Program-made: the position numbers and the translations under genes
DNA from: Nitrospira sp. UBA5699
GTDB lineage: Bacteria; Nitrospirota; Nitrospiria; Nitrospirales; Nitrospiraceae
Assembly (NCBI GenBank): GCA_002420105.1
Contig: DIHJ01000062.1
Span: forward strand, 1 to 24,559
DNA length: 24,559 nucleotides
Reading direction: 5' to 3'
In this document: in pieces, positions 15,399-23,375 of the stretch
Numbering within the stretch: position 1 is the first letter of the stretch
How the letters are laid out: the number at the start of each line of letters is the position of its first letter
Notes under the pieces: model-generated
Told to the model about the DNA's origin: nothing
The model's database searches: none
What the model saw: only the letters and a program-made list of their open reading frames with translations

Positions 15399-16859
15399 AT
15401 GCGCGCCAGAATTCTCATCGTCGACGACGACCCGGACATCCTCCTCGGACTCGAAAACCGGGTCACCTGGATGGGCCACGAGCCGTTGACGGCCGACAAC
15501 GGAAAGGATGGGTTGCGCCTGATCCAGCAGGAGGAACCGGACCTTGTCCTGCTGGATATCCAGCTTCCGGGCCTGTCCGGACTGGAGGTGCTGCAACAGG
15601 TCAAGGAGCTGACCGATCGCGATCATTCCGCCAACGACGCGCCGCACCTCGGCTTCGGCCCGACCACACCCCCGATCGTCATGCTGACCGCATTCGGCAC
15701 CATCGAGCGCGCCGTCCAGGCCATGCAGCTGGGCGCGATCGATTTCGTCACCAAACCGTTCACCGGCGATCACATCACCGTCGTCATCAACAAGGCGCTG
15801 GCGCTGATCGCCCTCCGGCGCCGGGTCGGAGCCCTGCAGCAGGAAGTCGACGACCGCTACGGTCCCGTCGTCGGGAACAACGTCAAGTTCGTCTCGCAGC
15901 TCAACCTCGCCAGACAGGCCGCGGCCTCCAGCGTCACCGTCCTCATCCTGGGAGAAACCGGCACTGGCAAGGAAGTGGTCGCGCGCTCCATTCACCACTG
16001 GAGCCCGCGCAAGTCCAAGCCCTTCGTGGCGGTCAACTGCGCCGCCATCCCGAAGGACCTGCTCGAGAACGAGCTCTTCGGCCACGAAAAAGGCGCGTTC
16101 ACCGGCGCGGTCAAACGCGAGGCCGGCAAGATCGAAATCGCCGAAGGCGGCACGGTGTTTCTCGACGAGATCGGGGACATGTCGCTGCAACTGCAGAGCC
16201 ATCTGCTCCGGGTGCTGCAGGATCAGACGTTCTACCGGGTGGGCGGCACGACCTCCGTCCACAGCGACGTCCGGTTCATCGCGGCGACGAACAAGGATCT
16301 GAAGCAGGCGATCCGCCAGGGCGCGTTCCGCGAAGACCTGTACTACCGCCTGGAAGTCATCTCCGTCACGCTCCCGCCGTTGCGCGAACGCATGGAGGAC
16401 GTCCCCGCGCTCGCCGACTACTTCCTGAGCCGCGCCGGGAAGCTCGGCCTCCAGAAACGCTGCACGCTCAGCGAGCCGGCCGTCCGGCTGCTCACCCAAT
16501 ACCGCTGGCCGGGCAACATCCGGGAGTTGGAAAACGTGCTGACGCGGGCCTATATCCTCTGCCCGGGAAATGTCATCGAACCGGAGCATCTCCACCTGTC
16601 ATCGGAACAGACCGCCCCGTTCCAGGAAGCCGTTCCTCCGACATCGTCCCGCCTGTACCACGAACGGACGGAGGCCTACAGCCGATGGATCCTTGAAGAC
16701 GCGTTGAAGCGGAACGACTGGAATCAAACCAGGGCGGCGGAGGAACTCGGCCTGCAGCGCACCTATTTCACGAAGCTGCTCCGCCAGAAGCAGATCCCGG
16801 GCCGGCCGCCGAAAACGCCGCCCGCCTCCCCGCCGGAGCAGGACGCCGATCACCGGTGA
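15399..16859 (+). CDS. NtrC-family sigma-54-dependent response regulator
   Basis: The 486 residues contain a receiver (acidic DDD 9-11, phospho-acceptor D53, Lys119 in TKP), an AAA+ sigma-54 activation domain and a Fis-type helix-turn-helix (about residues 430-465, WNQTRAAEELGLQRTYFTKL). Walker A is GETGTGKE (185-192), the sigma-54-contacting GAFTGA loop is 232-237, and Walker B is VFLDEIGD with D256-E257. The receiver carries about a dozen extra residues (LTDRDHSANDAPHLGFGP, ~71-88) between helix 3 and strand 4. AAAGG at 15386-15390 supports the ATG at 15399. The gene follows the kinase by 86 bases, so the pair is probably one two-component system. The sigma-54-like promoter at 6124 is the nearest candidate target found in the window. 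Confidence 0.95.
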   Translation: MRARILIVDDDPDILLGLENRVTWMGHEPLTADNGKDGLRLIQQEEPDLVLLDIQLPGLSGLEVLQQVKELTDRDHSANDAPHLGFGPTTPPIVMLTAFGTIERAVQAMQLGAIDFVTKPFTGDHITVVINKALALIALRRRVGALQQEVDDRYGPVVGNNVKFVSQLNLARQAAASSVTVLILGETGTGKEVVARSIHHWSPRKSKPFVAVNCAAIPKDLLENELFGHEKGAFTGAVKREAGKIEIAEGGTVFLDEIGDMSLQLQSHLLRVLQDQTFYRVGGTTSVHSDVRFIAATNKDLKQAIRQGAFREDLYYRLEVISVTLPPLRERMEDVPALADYFLSRAGKLGLQKRCTLSEPAVRLLTQYRWPGNIRELENVLTRAYILCPGNVIEPEHLHLSSEQTAPFQEAVPPTSSRLYHERTEAYSRWILEDALKRNDWNQTRAAEELGLQRTYFTKLLRQKQIPGRPPKTPPASPPEQDADHR

Positions 16860-16879
16860 CGGGCGCCGGACCGCCCGTC
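16858..16879 (+). terminator. Hairpin at the end of the signalling operon
   Basis: GACGGGCG-CCGGAC-CGCCCGTC is a perfect 8-bp stem beginning inside the NtrC-gene stop codon. No T-run follows, so intrinsic termination would be weak. Confidence 0.45.
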
Positions 16880-16885
16880 CTCCTG

Positions 16886-16915
16886 TAGACACTCGCCCGT
16901 TTTCTCAGGTATGAT
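16886..16915 (+). promoter_or_regulatory. Sigma-70-type promoter for the tRNA-Met fragment
   Basis: TAGACA (16886-16891) and TATGAT (16910-16915) are separated by 18 bases. Transcription would begin about 24 bases before the first tRNA base. An intact promoter in front of a broken tRNA is noteworthy. Confidence 0.5.
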
Positions 16916-16945
16916 AGGCCTCTTCCTTGAGTCTCCGACACATGT

Positions 16946-16990
16946 GGCGGCGTAGCGCAGTTGGTAGAGCAGCGGACTCATAAACCGTGT
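16946..16990 (+). pseudogene. Truncated tRNA-Met (CAT): 5' part only
   Basis: Bases 16946-16990 read as the 5' acceptor strand GGCGGCG, the TA linker, a D-arm (GCGCAGTTGGTAGAGC), and an anticodon arm with CAT at 16979-16981 placed exactly at tRNA position 34. After CCGTGT the match stops. There is no T-arm (GGTTCGA-type) and no CGCCGCC acceptor complement in the following several hundred bases. The structure is therefore a 5' tRNA fragment, compatible with recombination or deletion at the anticodon arm. The bottom of the anticodon stem also has an A-A mismatch. A group I intron was considered and not supported because no 3' exon is visible. Confidence 0.65.
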
Positions 16991-17085
16991 CTCGTCTCTC
17001 CCCTTCACGCGCAGAAGACCACCTTCTTCAATAGCATCGCGGCTCCCCATGCGCGTCCCCGTTGTGCGACATCCGATCTCTTCCC

Positions 17086-17107
17086 GCCCGAACCGACTGG
17101 TTCGGGC
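17086..17107. terminator. GC-rich hairpin, terminator-like
   Basis: GCCCGAACC-GACT-GGTTCGGGC is a perfect 9-bp stem with a 4-base loop, followed by CTCTT. It could have terminated the original tRNA transcript. Confidence 0.5.
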
Positions 17108-17110
17108 CTC

Positions 17111-17131
17111 TTGGTGAACATTTGGTGAACA
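17111..17131 (+). repeat. Paired direct repeat TTGGTGAACA
   Basis: TTGGTGAACA occurs at 17111-17120 and again at 17122-17131, one base apart, just after the hairpin and beside the tRNA fragment. Such short direct repeats near a tRNA can be recombinase arm sites; this is a suggestion only. Confidence 0.4.
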
Positions 17132-17206
17132 CTTAAATAAGGAGGGTTTGACCTGCTTAATGGCCCTCCCTAGCCTTAGCGGCCACGGTTCTGACAGTCG
17201 TTGTTG

Positions 17207-17548
17207 TCAGCGCATGATCACTTTTCCGGTCTGGCTCCAATAATAGTAGATGGAGAAATTCGGATAGATCGCATCAAGGGTATTCTGGCCTGCAACCGTG
17301 AATAAACAGCCGACTGCCCCTACCCAATGCTCTCCGAACCGATACTGGATCGTCGGTTGAACCCCGAGCGAATTGAACCCGTGACGCCCTCCGACGTTAA
17401 TATCATTGCCATCAGCCCGCCAGGGGAGATTGTCCTGCTTCAGTTCGGCAATGCGTGTCTTCAGCCCGACCCAGCCTGGCCTTCTACCGTGCCAACGGAC
17501 GCCGGTTTCATTGCGCCTTCGGGGTCTCCCGAGCGAGTTGAATGAGGT
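17207..17548 (-). pseudogene. 3' remnant of a probable outer-membrane beta-barrel protein gene, no start codon
   Basis: On the minus strand a frame of 114 codons is open from 17548 (after a TAG at 17549-17551) to a TGA at 17207-17209. It has no ATG, GTG or TTG until its last five codons, so it cannot be translated from a normal start as it stands. The encoded text (ETGVRWHGRRPGWVGLKTRI, then GVQPTIQYRFGEHWVGAVG, and finally NFSIYYYWSQTGKVIMR) alternates polar and aromatic residues and has strand-like repeats with a Tyr/Trp-rich end, as in beta-barrel proteins. The exact family is not recognised. Its upper end overlaps the 3' end of the lipoprotein gene in another frame. I read it as the tail of a lost gene of the phosphate/arsenic operon. 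Confidence 0.55.
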
Positions 17549-18191
17549 CTACTGCGACGACGCGCCCTTCATCGATATAGGGCCAAGGCTCGCGTTCATC
17601 GATGGGAACGACAGCCAGCGCAGGCGTGAACGTGACACGGAAGCCTGATCGAGCGATCGGCAGCAGCGGGCTGTCGATGGGATCGATCTCCGCCACGATG
17701 TTCTGATTCATGCCTGCGGACGGCAGCGTGCGCTGATTGGCCAACACGACATAGAGATGAGTCTGGCAGACAAAGAGCCCGCCGGAGGTGATCGCCAGAC
17801 CGACGCTCGAATCGGAGATGCGACGGTAGAACGTGACAAGTTCCTCCGGCCTGGCCTGCTTGAGGGCGCGGATGAGCTGCGGTACGAGGCTCTGGATCTC
17901 CATCGTGGAGAATGCAGGAGACTCCTGGGCCTTCCCCATGACGATCGGAGCCAAGACACTTTGCCTCGGGACCACGCGCAAACCGGAAAGGACTTGCGTC
18001 ATTTGCTCCGTCGTAATGTGTGCCGGGTGGCTATGGCCTTCTCTCGCTCGTCTGTCTGCCTGCAAGCGGATGGAGGTGACCGCATCCTGATAGACTTGGC
18101 GGGTCGGCGGCGATCCGGCACACCCAGGCAAGAGGAGAAGCCCAACGCCGCACAAGGCCAGTATCCGGTATCGGAACAGAATTGTCCTCAC
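17508..18191 (-). CDS. Predicted lipoprotein of unknown function, linked to PstS-like gene
   Basis: The 227-residue product begins MRTILFRYRILALCGVGLLL and has a lipobox LPGC (Cys at residue 24), so it should be lipidated and anchored in a membrane facing the periplasm. The rest is mixed alpha/beta with no motif I recognise: a helical N-terminal half (TTEQMTQVLSGLRVV, then SLVPQLIRALKQARPEELVT) and a beta-rich C-terminal half (GLAITSGGLFVCQTHLYVVL, then GFRVTFTPALAVVPI). The start ATG overlaps the stop of the PstS-like gene by 4 bp (ATGA), so the two are translationally coupled and probably act together. The 3' end overlaps a gene remnant, so the C-terminus may have been altered by rearrangement. 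Confidence 0.75.
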   Translation of the reverse strand: MRTILFRYRILALCGVGLLLLPGCAGSPPTRQVYQDAVTSIRLQADRRAREGHSHPAHITTEQMTQVLSGLRVVPRQSVLAPIVMGKAQESPAFSTMEIQSLVPQLIRALKQARPEELVTFYRRISDSSVGLAITSGGLFVCQTHLYVVLANQRTLPSAGMNQNIVAEIDPIDSPLLPIARSGFRVTFTPALAVVPIDEREPWPYIDEGRVVAVDLIQLARETPKAQ

Positions 18192-19423
18192 AGCGATTCT
18201 TCTCTCAACATCCCTTTCTGACCGACCAGTCGGTGCGGGCTTTCTGCAGAGTCCAGGACCGGAGGTCGCCAGGTCCCACCTACCTCCGTGGCGCGTTGCA
18301 CGTCAAGTGAGGGTTCTGGGGTCGCCATCATGGTGCCTTGGCTCAAGCCCAACGCCTGCCGGTTCCTCGTTACTTGAACGCCTGTCAATGGATACAAGCC
18401 CGCCTGGCCAACCGTCTCTTGTCCTTGCCGGCTGTTGATGAACGACAGAAATTCGCTGACCACTGGATCAAGCTTCTCCTTCGGGCTCTTCTTCACGTAG
18501 AGATAGAGTGGCCGGCTGAGGGGATACGCTTGGGACACCACGTCGTCCTCCGATGGCAACAAGGCCGGTTCGCCAGGCTTGCTCGCGATCGGCACGATGC
18601 GAACCGACGGCATCTGAAACCCGACTCCGGCGTAGCCGATCGCCAAGGGATCTTGCGCGATGGCAAGAATCGTGGAGGCTGAGCCCGGTTGCTCGGTCAC
18701 CCCCTCGTTGAGTTCGCCGTCGAGCAGCGCCAGATGCTTAAACACGGCGCGGGTGCCGGAGCGTTTGTCACGCCCGTACAGATGAAGTGGCCGCTGCGTC
18801 AGTGCCCCTTCAAGGAGGCCGGCCTGCTTCCACGTCACAACGGGGGCATGGCCTCGCTTGCGCTGCTTACCGAAGATACCGTCGAGCTGCGCCATGGTCA
18901 GCTGCGGCAGGGGATTATCTTTGTGAGCGTAGATCGCCAGGGCGTCCATCGCGATCGGAATGCCGATGGGACGATAGCCGTGATTGCTTTCGAATCCGGC
19001 AATCTCCTCCTCGGTTAAGTCACGAGACGAGGCGAGCAGCTCGACCCGATTGGCGCCTTCGTTGCCTTTCCCCCGAGCTTTGTCGCCACGTCGCTGATAG
19101 GAGAGGCCCAACTGAAACTCCCGCATCGCGGCATGCGTGCCGACACCGTCCACGGCGATCTTCACCCCGGGATGGCTGATCATGAACCGGGCCGCCAGTT
19201 TCGAGACGAGCGGATTCATGGTATCCGATCCGGCGATGCTGAGGCGGCCCGTCAGGCCATTATGATGACTGCTGTAGCTCTCGATGGAGGAATCGAGTGC
19301 GAGCCCTCCGGCTTGAATGGTTCCCCCTTGTTCAGCCGAGCCGTCCTGCGAGAAAAGAGTCAGACAGACCAGACTCATGAGGAAGAGCGTCCAGATTCCT
19401 GTTGTTTCCACGCGTCGTGTCAT
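18188..19423 (-). CDS. PstS-like phosphate-binding periplasmic protein
   Basis: The 411-residue protein has an N-terminal signal segment (WTLFLMSLVCLTLFS). The PstS fold is indicated by LSIAGSDTMNPLVSKLAARF near the mature N-terminus, IAVDGVGTHAAMREF, the ASSRDLTEEE segment, GRDKRSGTRAVF (the SGTR phosphate-binding loop), and AIGYAGVGFQ. Phosphate, and possibly arsenate, is the expected ligand. A tail of about 50 residues after the domain is unusual. AGGAGG (19432-19437 on this strand) sits seven bases before the ATG. There are no pstC, pstA or pstB genes in the window, so the protein may work with the porin and PiT carrier of the same operon or serve as a sensor (inference). In the 73-bp gap before it, TGAGGTCAT occurs twice, 42 bases apart. 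Confidence 0.88.
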   Translation of the reverse strand: MTRRVETTGIWTLFLMSLVCLTLFSQDGSAEQGGTIQAGGLALDSSIESYSSHHNGLTGRLSIAGSDTMNPLVSKLAARFMISHPGVKIAVDGVGTHAAMREFQLGLSYQRRGDKARGKGNEGANRVELLASSRDLTEEEIAGFESNHGYRPIGIPIAMDALAIYAHKDNPLPQLTMAQLDGIFGKQRKRGHAPVVTWKQAGLLEGALTQRPLHLYGRDKRSGTRAVFKHLALLDGELNEGVTEQPGSASTILAIAQDPLAIGYAGVGFQMPSVRIVPIASKPGEPALLPSEDDVVSQAYPLSRPLYLYVKKSPKEKLDPVVSEFLSFINSRQGQETVGQAGLYPLTGVQVTRNRQALGLSQGTMMATPEPSLDVQRATEVGGTWRPPVLDSAESPHRLVGQKGMLREESL

Positions 19424-19496
19424 TTACTGTCCTCCTATGAGTGGGTGTGAGGTCATACAGGTCATTTCAATTCGAGTGTTCGCCAGGGTGAGGTCA

Positions 19497-21092
19497 TCAA
19501 TTCCAAAACCATTGAGCTTGGAATCGCAGTTGTGAGGCATCGAAGTCGTCTTGAGGACGCCCGACCACCAGCTGTGAATTCAACCCGTTCTTGATGACAT
19601 AATCAGCTGTCAACCGGAAATGCGTATCCGGCTCCCACACCAAGCCGAAGTTCCAGGTCCGTGATTGGCCGTCCGGCGCGCCGTTGAGCGATTTGAACCC
19701 GCCGTAGTACTCGCCCCAGCGAATATACGGCGTCAGCATGCCGACATCAGAATAGCGCCAGGTGTAGTACCCCTGCACATAGCCGCCATGCAGGCTCGCT
19801 TCGTCGATGAAGCCTGTTTGGGCGTTTCGCTTGGGTCCACGACCGACGGTAAATTCGGCGAGGACGCCCCAGGGTTGCGGCGGGGTCCACAGGTAGGCCG
19901 TCACACGCTGGTCCTTGATATTGCACCCACCCTCCGAGGTCAGCGGGCTGTGGCATCGCGCCGCGCTGCTCCCTCCAGTGGGTTGCCCCGCTCCGAGCAC
20001 CGAAAATACCCCGTGAAAGGCCAAGATGCCGGTTTCCAGCAGCCGCCCGTTTTTGAACTCAAACGGATAGGCCAGCTTCGCTCCCACGTGCTTGTCTTTG
20101 TTCAGTTCGTCGCGATTTCGAGCCTGGCCGTTGTAGACCATGATGCCGAACACCCCGTAGTCTCCAGGACCGTTGTGATAGGCCGCCAGCTCGGTGAACC
20201 GTTCCTGCGCGATCTTTGGGCTCCAATAGTACGCGATGCCCAAATCTCGTTCGCCGGGAGCCCCACTCTGGATCGATTCGTGCCGGTCCAGCTCTTGCCG
20301 GTTCGTGCTGGAGCGGTAGGTATCGAATGCGTTCGGAACGCGATGCAGCCCGAGTCGCACGCGGTGCACGCGATCGGTCGTGAGATAGTAATCCATGTAG
20401 GCGTCGATGATTTCGCGATTGGACAATTGCTGCTGCCCCCCTTCCAGCGCGAACTGGGTGAAGAAGGCAATCCGCTCTGAGACCTGTCCCTGCAATACCA
20501 GCCGCAAGCGCCTCATATAGAGTTCGTTGCCCTGTTGGTCTCCGAAGCTGTCGTTCAAGGGGAGATCGAACTTGCCGTCGCTCGCGCCAAGGTTATAGCG
20601 AAACTGGCCGTACCCATTGATGCGAATCCGCTCGTACCAGCGGGGATTCCCGGCCATTTGCAACTCGGCCGACTGCTCGAAAACGCGGCGTTCTTCTTCT
20701 GCTTTCAACCGAATCCAGTCCTCCTGCGTGATGACCCCCTTTTCCAGGAGAAGATTTTCGAGCGTCGTGCTCTGGATCGTGACACGCTGACCCGAACCGG
20801 CGCGAACGCTGTCGGACACCGGCGTATCGTTCGACCCTGGTTGAGGGCCAGTGACAGGCGGTTCGGACGCTGCTGCAGAAATGGAGCCGAGCATTGCTAC
20901 GATGAACACCAGACAACACGCATGGGGACTTCCCAAACGCCCAGAACGACAATGCCACAGAATCCTCCTCGATCGACTCCAAGCCGTTCCCCGGGGAGAT
21001 TGCAAGATAGGAGCCCCCCGCTTGTACATAGACATATAATTATGAGTCCATGTCTTGACTGCATCGAGCCCGTGTTCGATCTTCTCTACCAC
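19497..21092 (-). CDS. OprP/OprO-type phosphate-selective porin
   Basis: The frame encodes up to 531 residues. A coiled-coil-like segment (LENLLLEKGVITQEDWIRLK, about residues 110-135) precedes a barrel with YERIRINGYGQFRYN, ELYMRRLRLVLQGQVSERIA, then DAYMDYYLT and, at the end, WNFGLVWEPDTHFRLTADYV and an aromatic C-terminus (QAQWFWN). This matches the phosphate-selective porin O/P family. The start is uncertain: GTG at 21092, almost touching the PiT stop, gives an implausibly long N-terminus before the signal core (CCLVFIVAMLGSISAAAS), so true initiation is probably at a later codon (ATG near 21032 or a TTG nearer the signal core). Expected role: letting phosphate or arsenate cross the outer membrane for the PstS-like and PiT proteins. 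Confidence 0.87.
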   Translation of the reverse strand: MVEKIEHGLDAVKTWTHNYMSMYKRGAPILQSPRGTAWSRSRRILWHCRSGRLGSPHACCLVFIVAMLGSISAAASEPPVTGPQPGSNDTPVSDSVRAGSGQRVTIQSTTLENLLLEKGVITQEDWIRLKAEEERRVFEQSAELQMAGNPRWYERIRINGYGQFRYNLGASDGKFDLPLNDSFGDQQGNELYMRRLRLVLQGQVSERIAFFTQFALEGGQQQLSNREIIDAYMDYYLTTDRVHRVRLGLHRVPNAFDTYRSSTNRQELDRHESIQSGAPGERDLGIAYYWSPKIAQERFTELAAYHNGPGDYGVFGIMVYNGQARNRDELNKDKHVGAKLAYPFEFKNGRLLETGILAFHGVFSVLGAGQPTGGSSAARCHSPLTSEGGCNIKDQRVTAYLWTPPQPWGVLAEFTVGRGPKRNAQTGFIDEASLHGGYVQGYYTWRYSDVGMLTPYIRWGEYYGGFKSLNGAPDGQSRTWNFGLVWEPDTHFRLTADYVIKNGLNSQLVVGRPQDDFDASQLRFQAQWFWN

Positions 21093-21093
21093 G

Positions 21094-22260
21094 TCACATC
21101 ATTGAGAAACTGTGAGACCGCTTACAAAAGCAGCTCGGACAAGTACAACGTAGGCGAGTGCGGAAAGAAGTCCGGAAGCAGGAAGCGTGAGGACCCACGC
21201 GAGGACCATGTCGCGCACGGTCATCCATCGAACGGCGCCGAGCGCCGTTCAACAATCCGATACCGATGATCGCCGAACTGCTGACGTGGGTCGTCGACAC
21301 GGGCAACCCCATGACTGCGGAGACCATCACCAGCGAGGAGGTCGTGAGATTCGCGGACAACCCCTCACCGTGATCCATGCGAGTGACTTTCTCTGCAAGG
21401 ACTTTGGTGACACGGATTCCCGCGAGGTAGCTGCCGACGCCCATCGCCACCGCCACGCCGATGAGTGCCGCACTGTGAGAAGCCATGCTGGACCATGAGG
21501 GGATGGCACTGCCCAGAAGCAGGATCGCCGCAATCTTGGGAGCGTCGTTCGTTCCACGAGCCAGCGAGGCCAACCCGCTTGAGCACCAATGAATACTGTC
21601 CAACCCAACAGTGAGCCCGTTGAGACCTGCACGGTCGCACTGAGCCGGCACTGCAACGACTGGACGCCCCAAACCGGTCGCTTGAAAGAGCGTACGGGTT
21701 GCGCCGTGCATATCGATCATGACCAGCGCCTTGGCGGTCGGCATCACACAAAGACAGGTTCCTTCCCATCGAGCCGCGAGCGTGCGGACAAGAGGATGCA
21801 CCAGCACAGAGGCCGTCAAGGCCAGCACGGGACTGAGGATGAGCGGCAAGACGATCTTCTTTCCAATCCCCTGCCACAGAAGCCCCTCGCTTCCGAACGC
21901 CATCAGGCCGACCCCGACGATGGCGCCGGTCAACGCATGGGTCGTGGAGACAGGCAGGCCGCTCCAGGATGAGATTAGCACCCACAGAACCGCACCGGCG
22001 AGCACGGCGGCAGCCAGAATGGGCGATGCGGGGGTGTCGAGCGCCAGCAGTCCTTGGCTGAAGGTCTTCACCATTGCGGCGGCCACCAGTCCCGAGAGGC
22101 CGGCGCCGATCATGGTCCAGACCGTCCCCCAGAGGATCGCAGTCCGGTAGTCAGTGACCCCGCTACCGACGAGGGTGGCAATGGCTTTGGACACGTCGTT
22201 CGCGCCGTTCGCGAAGGCCAGTAACAGCACCAGGACGAATGTGAGAATCGACAGGTCCAT
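21094..22260 (-). CDS. PiT-family inorganic phosphate transporter with frameshifted C-terminus
   Basis: The ATG at 22260 gives MDLSILTFVLVLLLAFANGA and the first PiT signature GANDVSKA. The second, ARGTNDAPKIAA, and two GLPVSTTH motifs are also present, so this is a PiT-type phosphate carrier of the inner membrane. A longer start at 22305 would overlap arsS and is not preferred. After TTHVSSSAIIGIGLLNGARR the frame turns into a basic, Cys-rich tail unlike PiT. Reading one base over from that point gives VRWMTVRDMVLAWVLTLPAS and a normal final membrane span ending at 21099. One surplus base near 21233-21249 explains this, inside a perfect hairpin (AACGGCGC-CGA-GCGCCGTT). The gene is either truly broken or carries a sequencing error. 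It starts 10 bases after arsS. Confidence 0.88.
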   Translation of the reverse strand: MDLSILTFVLVLLLAFANGANDVSKAIATLVGSGVTDYRTAILWGTVWTMIGAGLSGLVAAAMVKTFSQGLLALDTPASPILAAAVLAGAVLWVLISSWSGLPVSTTHALTGAIVGVGLMAFGSEGLLWQGIGKKIVLPLILSPVLALTASVLVHPLVRTLAARWEGTCLCVMPTAKALVMIDMHGATRTLFQATGLGRPVVAVPAQCDRAGLNGLTVGLDSIHWCSSGLASLARGTNDAPKIAAILLLGSAIPSWSSMASHSAALIGVAVAMGVGSYLAGIRVTKVLAEKVTRMDHGEGLSANLTTSSLVMVSAVMGLPVSTTHVSSSAIIGIGLLNGARRRSMDDRARHGPRVGPHASCFRTSFRTRLRCTCPSCFCKRSHSFSMM

Positions 22261-22270
22261 AAGAGTCGGC

Positions 22271-23371
22271 CTACTGTGTCGGGGTGGCCATAGTGACCGC
22301 TCCACCGCAGGACGAGCCGGCCCCGGCCGTACAGCCGTAACAGTGGTTCCCTGTCACAATCCTGCGTGTGCCCAGGCGGGTCGGGTCGAAGTCACGAATA
22401 TGGTGCGGCGTCCCCTCGTCGACCGGCAGGTCGAGCATCTGATTGAAGTCGCAATCGTACAGGGTGCCGTCCCATCCCACGGAAATCATCGACCGGCACA
22501 TGACGCCGGATGCAGCGGCCGGGTTGAACGCATTGGCCAGTCGTTCCATATAGGTGTCATAGTTGCCGCTCTCGATCAGGAACTCCAGGAAACGACTGAT
22601 CGGCATATTCGTAATGGTGTAGAGACGGTTGAACTCGATGCCATACCGGGTCCGGAGTTCTTTCCGAAATTGCGCTTCGATCGCCTCTTGCTTCGGCGGG
22701 AGAAAGGCCCCCACCGGATTGTAGACGAGGTTCACGGTGAGGCCGGTGTTGGGACGACCGTATCCGAGTTGATTCAAAAGTCTGAGGGCTTCAATGGATT
22801 TCTCAAAGATCCCTTCACCCCGCTGAGCATCGGTCTGACTGGCACGATAGGCTGGAAGCGAGGCGATGATTTCGACGCGATGGGCAGCCAGAAACCCGGC
22901 GAGATCCGCCTGGGAGGGAAGCAACAAGACGGAGAGATTACAGCGATCCATCACATGACGGCCAAGAACATGGGCCTGTTCGACCAGCCAGCGAAAATTC
23001 GGGTTGAGCTCGGGTGCCCCGCCGGTGATGTCGACGGTGGGAATGTCGGTCCTCGCCAACGCCGCGAGACAGAGCTCGGCGGTTTCTTTCAACATCGATT
23101 CGGTGCGATCCGGTCCTGCATCGACGTGACAATGGCGGCAGGTCTGGTTGCAGAGCTTGCCCACGTTGATCTGAAAGACGGTGATCCCTGTGGCATGGAG
23201 CGGAAACAAGCCGGCCTGATGGAGTCGCCTTTCAAACGGAGGACAACCGACCGTTCCTGTCAGCAACTTGCGCTGTTCAGCGGCGGAGGCGAGCGGATTG
23301 TGTCGTCCGAGCAAGGTCAGCGGCATCTCTGTCTCCATGAGCAAGCGAGAAGCACTTCGGAAACCCACCAT
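22271..23371 (-). CDS. arsS: Radical SAM protein ArsS (arsenosugar biosynthesis)
   Basis: This 366-residue radical SAM enzyme has the cluster-binding CX3CX2C motif CNQTCRHC (C74, C78, C81). It also has the DITGGAPELNPNFRWLVE segment and a C-terminal DUF3641-type domain with MCRSMISVGWDGTLYDCDFN and the Cys-rich GNHCYGCTAGAGSSCGG. This matches the ArsS family, which in arsM-arsS operons joins the 5'-deoxyadenosyl group to dimethylarsenic during arsenosugar formation. The start at 23371 lies four bases after the arsR stop (TGA-CGCC-ATG) and has no ribosome site. ATG at 23338 (METEMPLTLL) is also possible. Coupled translation with arsR is likely. The product would use the methylated arsenic made by the upstream methyltransferase. 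Confidence 0.92.
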   Translation of the reverse strand: MVGFRSASRLLMETEMPLTLLGRHNPLASAAEQRKLLTGTVGCPPFERRLHQAGLFPLHATGITVFQINVGKLCNQTCRHCHVDAGPDRTESMLKETAELCLAALARTDIPTVDITGGAPELNPNFRWLVEQAHVLGRHVMDRCNLSVLLLPSQADLAGFLAAHRVEIIASLPAYRASQTDAQRGEGIFEKSIEALRLLNQLGYGRPNTGLTVNLVYNPVGAFLPPKQEAIEAQFRKELRTRYGIEFNRLYTITNMPISRFLEFLIESGNYDTYMERLANAFNPAAASGVMCRSMISVGWDGTLYDCDFNQMLDLPVDEGTPHHIRDFDPTRLGTRRIVTGNHCYGCTAGAGSSCGGAVTMATPTQ

Positions 23372-23375
23372 GGCG

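Noticed and set aside
17086..17107. GGTTCGGG as the missing tRNA T-arm
   Set aside because: It belongs to a perfect 9-bp hairpin of its own and is not followed by an acceptor strand that pairs with GGCGGCG.
16946..17300. Group I intron interrupting tRNA-Met at the anticodon
   Set aside because: No 3' exon with a T-arm and CGCCGCC acceptor strand is visible downstream, and no intron core was recognised.
17327..17545. Plus-strand small frame over the remnant
   Set aside because: The opposite strand carries beta-barrel-like protein text in a longer frame, and no ribosome site or motif supports the plus-strand frame.
19446..19497. Direct repeat TGAGGTCAT (twice, 42 bases apart) as an operator pair
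   Set aside because: Too short and within a gap between co-directional genes; no palindrome or promoter elements support it.
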